DNA of 64,000 bases from an uncultured Clostridia bacterium (GTDB taxonomy: Bacteria; Bacillota; Clostridia; Christensenellales; Aristaeellaceae): contig CAKTXZ010000006.1 in NCBI GenBank assembly GCA_934632155.1, positions 74,136 to 138,135 on the forward strand, given 5' to 3'. The first letter of the stretch is position 1, and every line of letters starts with the position of its first letter. The notes below the pieces were generated by a model. It had not been told where the DNA came from and made no database searches. It saw only the letters and a program-made list of their open reading frames with translations. Position numbers and translations under genes: made by a program. This document shows positions 1-7,320 of the stretch, in pieces.

Positions 1-334
1 CCTCCAGAAAATCGTTGAGCGGATAGAGCCAGCCCTGCGACAGATCCACCGGGATCTCATGCCACGGGGAACGAACCAGATCGGGCATCTGGCCGATGGC
101 GGCCTGAGAGGCGAGCCAATCGTTGCGTTCAACGTCGTCGGGAATGGAAACAACCTCAATCTCGATGTCGGGGTAAAGCTCGTTGAAGGCGGCGGCCAGC
201 TCGCGATCCTCGTCGCACAGCCATGAGAAGTCCGCCAGCACAACCTTGCCGGACACGGTTTCATCCTGTGCAAGCACCGGAACGACGGCCAGTGCCAGCA
301 CAGCCGCCAGAAGCAGGGATACGAAACGTTTCAT
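1..334 (-). CDS. Extracellular solute-binding protein, N-terminal part (cut by window edge)
   Basis: The first 111 codons of a secreted binding protein, probably of a sugar-type ABC importer (SBP family 1). The ATG at 334 follows a clear AGGAGG. The N-terminus is a Sec signal peptide (MKRFVSLLLAAVLALAVVPVLA) that ends in an A-Q-D cleavage-like site; there is no lipobox cysteine, unusual for a binding protein of a monoderm. The mature start, with KVVLADFSW and then FNELYPDIEIEVV, resembles the first lobe of family 1 binding proteins. It lies 63 bases downstream of two DUF4091 genes on the same strand, so it is probably the first transporter gene of a carbohydrate-use operon that continues beyond the left edge. 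The substrate cannot be judged. Confidence 0.75.
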   Translation of the reverse strand, partial: MKRFVSLLLAAVLALAVVPVLAQDETVSGKVVLADFSWLCDEDRELAAAFNELYPDIEIEVVSIPDDVERNDWLASQAAIGQMPDLVRSPWHEIPVDLSQGWLYPLNDFLE

Positions 335-397
335 TCTGGGTTCCTCCTTAGTATGGTTTTCTATTTCCTCGGCCGCTGACGGGCCGACGGAATCCTG

Positions 398-1987
398 TTA
401 CGGAGCCGCCGCCGCCAGCAGGCGACGATACGCGCCGGCAAAGCGCGCCGTGCTCTCGTCAAAATCGCCAAAGCCGCGCACACAGGAGCGTGCGATAGCG
501 TCCGCCGCATCACGGCTGCGCGCTGCAGCCAGACAAAGCAGTTCGTAATCCTCAATCCCGGCGCGCATAGCCTCAAACCGTACCGAGCTCATCGGGCCGT
601 CGACGTCGGGATAAAGAATGTGCGTATCCCCCGGCGGCAGCTCCACCTCGCCAAGGTTCTGCGCCTGTCCCGCCTTGCCGCAGAAGGGATCGTCCGTATA
701 ATCGTACCAATTCAGGCCCCAATGCAGATAGCCCTTCAGATCATAGACGTAGTTTCCCCAATGCATGTAGCGCGTGCGCAGCAATGAAAAATCCAGCGTA
801 CGGTTCATATACGCGCCGCCGGGATTGCAGCAGGTATAGCACCAGAGCGTATTGCCCATTCGGCGATAGGCTTCGAATTGAGCGCGATGCGCTTCATAAT
901 AGTGGTTCTTGGGCACGATAATATCCACCGCACCGTATAAATCATGAATTTCCACTGCGTCAATCAACGGAACGCCCGGCATCAGCATGCGTACAATGCC
1001 GGCCAGCACGCGATATTCTGCGGCGCACCCCGCATGCGGTTCGTCCGCCACGTGCTGCACCGTGTTTTCCAGCCACCCGTTTTGCGCCAGCAGCGCGCGC
1101 AGCTGCCGAAAATAATCCGCCAGGTATCGATACCCCTCCGGAGAAAGCGCGTCCAGCTCCCGCGCACCCGTCCGAATGATAAAATGCTGATCCTCATACA
1201 TTCGCCGTTCGATAACCATGCCGCTTTCCAGCCAGCGAAAGCCCATGTCAAAATACATGCGCATCAGCCGCAGCGCGCGTGAAAAATCAAAGCTGAAGCC
1301 GCCGTCAGCATTTTCCCGGCATTCAACCAGCTCCTTGGTAATCCAGAAATGCGTCTGCCGGCCATGGCGCATCATTTCGCCATAGCGGCGAATGACCTCC
1401 CAGTGTTCCTCGCTCCACATTTCCACATGATGATACTTGGCCATGCAGTCGAACCGAAACCAGTTGATAATCTGCAGTGTTTCCTGCTTGGGCACCACCG
1501 CCCGCGCAGCGCGCACGACAACCGGAACGGCAGCCTGTTCGCCTGCAATCTCGATGAGCAGTGTATCCAAGTAATCGCCCGGCCGCACAGTATCCGCCAC
1601 GCGAATCATCACATACAGCGCCGCGTTTACGTCCGTTTCCTTGATGCGTGCCGCCTCGCCCGTGATCGCACTCATCGCGTCGTACACCCAAAAGGGCGCG
1701 ACGCGGGCAACGTCCTTCGGGTTTACAGGCTGCGTCGCCGTAAAGCCCTCCGGCCCTGTATTCTTTCCGACATACACCGCCCGCAGCCTGCGTACACTGA
1801 CCTCGCCCGGCATGCCGTGTCCCGCCATTTTCCACGTGATCTCGCCGACAGGGCATTCCTCCAACAACACTTGAAAGCAGGCGTAGCTGTTGCGGGCCAC
1901 CTCCACATTCGCCGCTGCGCGGCCGTCCGCGCGGTTTCTGTCATCGGCGTAGAGCCATGTGTTCATGTCGTAAACGCTTGCCTTCAT
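398..1987 (-). CDS. DUF4091 domain protein, glycoside-hydrolase-like (second of a tandem pair)
   Basis: A 529-residue cytoplasmic protein (no signal peptide) whose C-terminal half matches DUF4091, a domain seen in putative glycosidases of gut Firmicutes. Visible family-like features are the HVADEPH segment in the middle (a candidate acidic active-site region), the GYLHWGLNWYDY motif, and the ending ILYPDVDGPMSSVRFEAMRAGIEDYELL. The ATG at 1987 is chosen because GGGAGG lies 7 bases before it; an upstream in-frame GTG at 2002 would place that Shine-Dalgarno inside the gene. The start overlaps the stop of the paralogue upstream by ATGA, so the two are translationally coupled. The family assignment is firm. 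Enzyme specificity is unknown. Confidence 0.8.
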   Translation of the reverse strand: MKASVYDMNTWLYADDRNRADGRAAANVEVARNSYACFQVLLEECPVGEITWKMAGHGMPGEVSVRRLRAVYVGKNTGPEGFTATQPVNPKDVARVAPFWVYDAMSAITGEAARIKETDVNAALYVMIRVADTVRPGDYLDTLLIEIAGEQAAVPVVVRAARAVVPKQETLQIINWFRFDCMAKYHHVEMWSEEHWEVIRRYGEMMRHGRQTHFWITKELVECRENADGGFSFDFSRALRLMRMYFDMGFRWLESGMVIERRMYEDQHFIIRTGARELDALSPEGYRYLADYFRQLRALLAQNGWLENTVQHVADEPHAGCAAEYRVLAGIVRMLMPGVPLIDAVEIHDLYGAVDIIVPKNHYYEAHRAQFEAYRRMGNTLWCYTCCNPGGAYMNRTLDFSLLRTRYMHWGNYVYDLKGYLHWGLNWYDYTDDPFCGKAGQAQNLGEVELPPGDTHILYPDVDGPMSSVRFEAMRAGIEDYELLCLAAARSRDAADAIARSCVRGFGDFDESTARFAGAYRRLLAAAAP

Positions 1988-3630
1988 TTCGTTTCCTCCC
2001 ACGCCCCGGCCAGCATCGCCAGCGCCCTGTCCCGCAGCCGCGGCAGAAACGCCGCGTCGTGGGGATACTGTTCAAAGGTCACCTTCATGCCAGCCGTTTC
2101 CTCAATCAGAGCCACCACGCGCTCGCGGCCGATTTTCTCCTCCAGCGTTCCAAGAATGCGCATGTCCTCCAGCCCCGCCTGAAACGCCGCCATACGCAGC
2201 GACGGCGCGCCGTCCTCCTGCGCCGGATAGACGCAGAATGCGTCCCCGGACGGAAAAGCCAGCCGCGCATCCGTCACCAAATAAGGATCGATTCGCTCGC
2301 GCGACTGCGATGCGTTGTAGTGGTTAAAGCCCCAATGCAGAAAGCCCGTCATACCGCTTAAATACATCTGCACGCCCAGCACGCGCGTCCGGCTCAGCGG
2401 CACAGAGAAAAAGCGGTTGGACACCTTTTGCGTCTGCACGCAGCAGTAATACCCCCACAGCGGGCGCACGTTGTTTGTCACAAAGGGCGCAATGGCATCC
2501 AACGCAGGCACGGGCATGGTCACATACCCCTCTTCATAAAGCCGGTAATCGGACATCGCGTCGATTACCGTAACCGGCCCCAAGCATTCCTCCAGCAGTC
2601 TTCTCCCTTGCGCGTAGGCCTCGCGCTGCTCGTAGCCGGGCTCATCGGATACATGATACAGGCACATCTCCGCAACGCCCTTTTCCTGTGCATGACGTCC
2701 AAAGGCCGAAAGCAGCGCGCGCAGAAAGCTGCGATACGCCTCGCTGTCCGCACGGTCATTCCAACCAAAAATACGCTTTTCAACGCCGTTTTCCCATGCA
2801 ATTACCTGCGCTGCGGCGGCAGCGCCCCATTGGCTGAACAAATGTCCGATTTCAAAGCGTTCAACGCCCGCCTTGCGCGCGAGCGCGGCAAAACGGTCAA
2901 AACGCGAAAAATCGAAGGAATAGCTGTCACCGTCGCGCGTGATATCCACCAGCTGCACCGGCGTGCGATACAATCCAACCGCCGTCTCCAGCGGCGGCGT
3001 CACCAGCGGCGTGAGCAGCACGTTCACGCCAAAGCGTACTGCCAGACGCATATAACGCGCCAGCAGCATCCAGAATTCCTCCGTCCACAGCGCAGCATGG
3101 TGCGCCTGCGCCATGCAGTCCAAATACATCCAGCAGGTATACAGCGGCTTGCTTGCGGTCATGGGCGGCGCAATATGCAGCTTAAAATCCACCGTTCCGT
3201 GGCACGCGCCCGTTTGCGTGGACGTCAGCGAAACGTGCAGTTCGGTCTCGCCCTGCGGCATTGGGCGCTCCTGCGCGTCGAGAATAACCGTCACGCTGCG
3301 CCAGCCGCCCAGATCGCTGCACGGAATGCCATATTCGGGGATGGGCAGCAGCGGATCAGGAAAAAGTCCGGGCGCAGTGCGCTCGTAATGCTCGTCAAAG
3401 CCGGGATAGGCCGGCAGCTGCGACGGCACCAGCACCGTCTCCCGCGCCTCCGCCCATGCGGCCGCGCTGCCGGAAAAATTTACGCCTACCAAATCCCCCT
3501 CGTCGGCGCGATAAGCGATTTGGAAAAAATACAGGCCGTTGGCGGGCATCCATGCTGCGGGCTGCATCGGCTGCGGCGCCAGATCCATAAACACACGCTC
3601 CATCCCCGAAACGCATCTAACATCCCACAT
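1984..3630 (-). CDS. DUF4091 domain protein, glycoside-hydrolase-like (first of a tandem pair)
   Basis: A 548-residue protein related to its downstream neighbour. It shares the HVSDEPGY segment, GFLHWGFNHYN, and the closing FCVYPAQEDGAPSLRMAAFQAGLEDMRIL block typical of DUF4091. No signal peptide is present, so it probably acts on imported or intracellular oligosaccharides. The start is set at ATG 3630 because GGAGG sits 8 bases upstream; an ATG at 3648 in the same frame lies before that site and is less likely. It is the first gene after a strong promoter at 3678-3707. The two copies are clearly diverged, so this is an old duplication. Catalytic role is inferred from the family only. Confidence 0.8.
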   Translation of the reverse strand: MWDVRCVSGMERVFMDLAPQPMQPAAWMPANGLYFFQIAYRADEGDLVGVNFSGSAAAWAEARETVLVPSQLPAYPGFDEHYERTAPGLFPDPLLPIPEYGIPCSDLGGWRSVTVILDAQERPMPQGETELHVSLTSTQTGACHGTVDFKLHIAPPMTASKPLYTCWMYLDCMAQAHHAALWTEEFWMLLARYMRLAVRFGVNVLLTPLVTPPLETAVGLYRTPVQLVDITRDGDSYSFDFSRFDRFAALARKAGVERFEIGHLFSQWGAAAAAQVIAWENGVEKRIFGWNDRADSEAYRSFLRALLSAFGRHAQEKGVAEMCLYHVSDEPGYEQREAYAQGRRLLEECLGPVTVIDAMSDYRLYEEGYVTMPVPALDAIAPFVTNNVRPLWGYYCCVQTQKVSNRFFSVPLSRTRVLGVQMYLSGMTGFLHWGFNHYNASQSRERIDPYLVTDARLAFPSGDAFCVYPAQEDGAPSLRMAAFQAGLEDMRILGTLEEKIGRERVVALIEETAGMKVTFEQYPHDAAFLPRLRDRALAMLAGAWEETK

Positions 3631-3677
3631 ATACCTTTCCTCCGGCATTGCATTAGTTAAATGTTTTAATCATTTGC

Positions 3678-3707
3678 ATTATAGCATTTGTATTTTGCCC
3701 TTGTCAA
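3678..3707 (-). promoter_or_regulatory. Promoter of the DUF4091/solute-binding operon
   Basis: On the minus strand TTGACA (3702-3707) and TATAAT (3678-3683) are both perfect sigma-70/sigma-A consensus, 18 bases apart, about 50 bases before the first start codon, in an AT-rich gap (3649-3810). Confidence 0.85.
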
Positions 3708-3810
3708 TAGGATGTCTAATGGAAATTTAGTGAAATTTTTATCCATTTTTTCGTTTTTTATCAATAAATGATTTATTTTTATTTAATTCTATTAATTTTT
3801 ATATAAACAA

Positions 3811-3845
3811 AACCGCGGTATGCAATCTTCATGCATTCCGCGGTT
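3811..3845 (-). terminator. Rho-independent terminator after the Na/Pi cotransporter gene
   Basis: Fourteen-base arms 3811-3824 and 3832-3845 pair with a single mismatch around a 7-base loop. Read on the minus strand the hairpin is followed by TTTTGTTTAT. It lies 36 bases beyond the stop at 3882. Confidence 0.85.
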
Positions 3846-3881
3846 CATGGCTCATTCGGAACGTATACGCCCGCCGGCGCT

Positions 3882-5519
3882 TTACGTATGCAGGTGCAGC
3901 ACGCCGCCGTCCTTCGCAACCGACGCGATATTCATGGCATGATCGGCCACGCGCTCCAAATTATTGATTGTTTCCAGAAAGATTACCCCGCTCTTGGGCG
4001 TACAGCGATGCTCTTTAAGGCGTTCCACATGCTTTTTGCGCAAAATCTCCGTCATATCGTCGACCGATTGCTCCGCATCCTCCAGCAGCTCCATGATGCT
4101 GTCCGGCACGCCCCATTCTTCCAGACCGGCCAGCGCGCCGTCCAGCACGCGAATCACCCGCCCCGTCAGCGCGTCCATCTCCTCCATCGCCTTATCCGAT
4201 ATTTTCGCATTGCGCGTCACGCGCTCCTTTGCCAATCCCAGAATATTGTCCGCATGATCGCTGATGCGCTCAATATCGTTCACCACGTGGAACAGGCCGC
4301 CGATCCGCATACTCTCATGTTCGCTCAGCTCAAGCGGCATAACGGCCACCAATCCCTCGGTGATCGCTTCCTCTAAATAATCGGAAAGCTCCTCATGATA
4401 GAGCATTTCCTTTTCCTTCGATAGATCCTGCGTTCTGAGCGCCTCCAGCGCCAGAACGATATGCTCGTGCGCCCCGCGTCCCATACGGCAAACTTCACGA
4501 TACAATTGCTCCGCCGCCAGCGACGGGGTTTTGAGCAGGCGCTCGTCGTAGTACTGCAGCTTGATGGCCTGCGTCTCCTGCTCCTGCCCAGGAATCAGCC
4601 GCTTGGCAAGCCATATCAGCACATCGCTGCATGGCAAAATCACCGCTGCGGCCGCAATGTTAAAGCTCACATGCATCGCGGAAACGCAAAGCTTGGGATT
4701 ATTGGGCACCAGCCCCTCATACCATGTCGCCAGCGGCAGAAAGCAGTTCAGCAATAGAATCAGCAGCGTTTTAAGCAGGTTATAGGTCAATTGCACCATC
4801 GCGGCGCGCCGGGCGGAAACGCCCGTATTGGCCATGGCCAGAAGCGTCGGCGTGCACGCGCCGATTTGCGCGCCCAGCACCAGAAACAGCGCCCCCTGCA
4901 TGCTCACCAGCCCCGCGGCTGCCATGACCTGCACGATACCGACAAACACGGACGAGCTTTGCAGCAGCGCCGTGAGCAGCGTGCCGATGAGCACCCCCAG
5001 CAGCGGGTTGGTCACCCCGCGCATCATATCCTGAAAAATCTGCCAGTCGCGCAGCGGCTCCATCGCCTCGCTCATCAGGCTCATGCCCACAAACAGCACG
5101 CCCAGTCCCATGAACACATAGCCCGTCTGCTTGACCGTTTCCCGCTTTTCAAAGAGCATCATCATCAGCACGCCGATGAGCGCGAACACGGCGCCTGGAT
5201 CGAATTTAATCGACAGCAGCAGCGACGTCACCGTCGTGCCGATATTCGCGCCGATGATAACGCCCACGGACTGCGCCAGCGTCAATAGCTGCGCGTTGAC
5301 AAAGCCTACCACCATGACCGTCGTCGCGCCGGAGGACTGAATAATCGCCGTCACGCAAAGGCCCGTCAGCATGCCGATAAAGCGATTGCGCGTCATCAGC
5401 CCCAGAAAATGCTTCAGCTTCGGCCCCGCCGCGCGCTCCAAGCCGTCGCCCATCACGCGCATGCCAAACAAAAACAGCGCCAGCCCGCCAAAGAGGGAAA
5501 TCAAAATTTGAATGCTCAC
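3882..5519 (-). CDS. Na+/phosphate cotransporter family protein with C-terminal PhoU-like domain
   Basis: A 545-residue inner-membrane protein of the NptA/YjbB type. The N-terminal part has two inverted repeats of membrane helices, each with the family signature: QSSGATTVMVVGF in the first and QSSSVFVGIVQV in the second. After about residue 340 the protein becomes soluble and helical with paired PhoU-like segments (HVVNDIERISDHADN and ETINNLERVADHAMN). It is expected to import phosphate with sodium, or export it. The start is a GTG at 5519 with GGAGG 5 bases upstream; an in-frame GTG at 5531 is possible. It lies 24 bases after the lipase gene on the same strand, so they are probably co-transcribed, ending at the hairpin at 3811-3845. 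Confidence 0.9.
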   Translation of the reverse strand: MSIQILISLFGGLALFLFGMRVMGDGLERAAGPKLKHFLGLMTRNRFIGMLTGLCVTAIIQSSGATTVMVVGFVNAQLLTLAQSVGVIIGANIGTTVTSLLLSIKFDPGAVFALIGVLMMMLFEKRETVKQTGYVFMGLGVLFVGMSLMSEAMEPLRDWQIFQDMMRGVTNPLLGVLIGTLLTALLQSSSVFVGIVQVMAAAGLVSMQGALFLVLGAQIGACTPTLLAMANTGVSARRAAMVQLTYNLLKTLLILLLNCFLPLATWYEGLVPNNPKLCVSAMHVSFNIAAAAVILPCSDVLIWLAKRLIPGQEQETQAIKLQYYDERLLKTPSLAAEQLYREVCRMGRGAHEHIVLALEALRTQDLSKEKEMLYHEELSDYLEEAITEGLVAVMPLELSEHESMRIGGLFHVVNDIERISDHADNILGLAKERVTRNAKISDKAMEEMDALTGRVIRVLDGALAGLEEWGVPDSIMELLEDAEQSVDDMTEILRKKHVERLKEHRCTPKSGVIFLETINNLERVADHAMNIASVAKDGGVLHLHT

Positions 5520-5543
5520 CTTGTCCTCCACATTGCTTTGGTA

Positions 5544-7049
5544 TCAGCCCCTTCGCCGCGCGCGCAGATTGCGCTGCGCGCTGAAGCGCGCGAAGCGGCC
5601 GCCGGGCAAAGCGCGCGTTCGCGGCTCCGTACGCTTCTCGCCCTCGGCGCATAGGCGCTGCGCGAACACGGCGTTGCGGTCCAGCTGCGCAAAGCGCTCG
5701 TTCACGATGTACAAATACGGCGCGACGCCGGTATTCGTATCGTTTCCGCGAAGCCGGTGCGGCAGCGCCAGCGCCTTGCGCACAGCGCGCACATAGGGCA
5801 GCGCGCCGTATCGGGCAATCGCATCCTCCAGCTGCCGGCGCATGGAAAGAAGCATTCCCTGCGGCACGGCTTTACCGCCTGTAACTTGCGCATAAGCCGC
5901 TTCCGCCTTGCGGATCAGATAGCCGAGAAGCTCGTCCACATGCCCGCCAAGGGATTCCTGCGCCTTTTCGGGCAGCAGCCTTCCCGGCATGCCCGTCAGC
6001 ATCGCCATGGATTCGCCCTCCGGCAGCGCCTGAAGCACCTTGAGCAGCGCCATCACCCAGACGAGCGCGCTTTCCGTGTCGCGAATCGGCCGAAGCATCG
6101 ATAGCGCCGTGCGATACGCTTCATCCTGCCATACTGCGCGATAGCAGCAGGCGCGCATTTCCTCGTCCGGGCGCAAAACCCTGCGGCAGCCAATGTGCAG
6201 CTTCGCACCCACGCGCGGCGTAACGTCGTCCGCGTTTATAATGTGAAAAAGCGGAAAGCCGCTCAAATCGCAGGGCGGCGCATCGTATAGAACGCTGGGC
6301 GAGGCAAAACCGTAGCCGATCAAATGCTGCCGAAGCAGGCCGCCCATGATCTGCCGGTACGCAACCAGCTGCATCACCGCGCCGCCCTGACTATGCCCCG
6401 CCATCCAGATATGAAAGCGGCTGTTCGGGCGGCGGCATTCCTGAAAAACGTCCCGGAGCGTCAGCCGCTCCAGCCCCAGCTCCTTCGCCGTTTGCGGAAA
6501 CACAATCGCGTCGCAGTTTTCCTCAAATTCACGGGCAAGCTGCAAAAAGCCAAGATGCGCCCCGTCCTCGCGCATCAGGCGGAAATTGGAAAACCAATCG
6601 TAAATACGCCGTCCCGTGCCCATAAAGCCGACGGCCACGACATACCGCCCGCCCGGCGCGGCGTGGAGCATCACGACCGCCTTACACGTATCGCTCGCCT
6701 CGCGCTGACGCAGCGCGCCGCGCAATTGCCCGATTGCGCCCTGCCGCGTCAGTCTGGCGCGCGCCTTTCGCTGCAGGTATGCGCTCAGCGCCCGGCTCAG
6801 CCCGCCGCCGCTGCCGTTCGCGCTCGGCCCGGTCAGCAGCTCGTTATCTACCAAATAGGAAACGTCGCGCCAGCCCGCCTCGCGCCAGGCCGAAAGCTCC
6901 AGATCGTATGCGGTCGCCGCCAGTTCCAAGGAGAGCTGCGCGGCTGTCTGCGAAAATTCAGGGCGCAGGCGCCCGTCCATCACACGCCAAGGCATTGTCA
7001 GCGCAATCGTATTGTCAAGCTCGCAGCCCGTCCATCGTCCCAGCGGCAC
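5544..7049 (-). CDS. Class 3 lipase-like alpha/beta hydrolase
   Basis: A 501-residue protein without signal peptide. The nucleophile elbow GHSQGG (in HIWMAGHSQGGAVMQLVAY) marks the catalytic serine of the class 3 lipase family; the following FASPSV and HIINADDVTPRVG segments are where these lipases carry the catalytic Asp. The C-terminal third is basic and of low complexity (RARRRG end). The start is a GTG at 7049 with GGGAGG 9 bases upstream; an ATG at 7082 lies before this site. A promoter with TTGCAC and TATGCT (7086-7114) precedes it. The substrate is unknown; phospholipid or acylglycerol is the family norm. Confidence 0.75.
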   Translation of the reverse strand: MPLGRWTGCELDNTIALTMPWRVMDGRLRPEFSQTAAQLSLELAATAYDLELSAWREAGWRDVSYLVDNELLTGPSANGSGGGLSRALSAYLQRKARARLTRQGAIGQLRGALRQREASDTCKAVVMLHAAPGGRYVVAVGFMGTGRRIYDWFSNFRLMREDGAHLGFLQLAREFEENCDAIVFPQTAKELGLERLTLRDVFQECRRPNSRFHIWMAGHSQGGAVMQLVAYRQIMGGLLRQHLIGYGFASPSVLYDAPPCDLSGFPLFHIINADDVTPRVGAKLHIGCRRVLRPDEEMRACCYRAVWQDEAYRTALSMLRPIRDTESALVWVMALLKVLQALPEGESMAMLTGMPGRLLPEKAQESLGGHVDELLGYLIRKAEAAYAQVTGGKAVPQGMLLSMRRQLEDAIARYGALPYVRAVRKALALPHRLRGNDTNTGVAPYLYIVNERFAQLDRNAVFAQRLCAEGEKRTEPRTRALPGGRFARFSAQRNLRARRRG

Positions 7050-7085
7050 CGTTCGTTTCCTCCCTGCCTCATCTTTCCCCATGAT

Positions 7086-7114
7086 AGCATAGCATTGATA
7101 CGAAAAAAGTGCAA
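7086..7114 (-). promoter_or_regulatory. Promoter of the lipase gene
   Basis: Minus strand TTGCAC (7109-7114), 17-base spacer, TATGCT (7086-7091). It is placed correctly for a GTG start at 7049. Confidence 0.6.
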
Positions 7115-7210
7115 GCGAAATATTCTATATTTTTTGCATCATGAAAATTATTTTTATAATGTCATTCTGCAATAAAAATAATTTGATTTGTAACATTTTC
7201 GTAATATATG

Positions 7211-7239
7211 TTTACATTTTAGCCTTAATGTGTTACAAT
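7211..7239 (+). promoter_or_regulatory. Promoter of the SH3b/peptidoglycan-binding protein gene
   Basis: TTTACA (7211-7216), 17-base spacer, TACAAT (7234-7239), about 80 bases before the TTG start at 7321. The region 7085-7240 is AT-rich and holds divergent promoters. Confidence 0.75.
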
Positions 7240-7320
7240 AAACGACGTAATGAAGCGTGAGCCGCCGACTGCTTGCTTTCAAAAGCCGGTTATACGCTAC
7301 CGATGAGGAGGATTCTTCCT

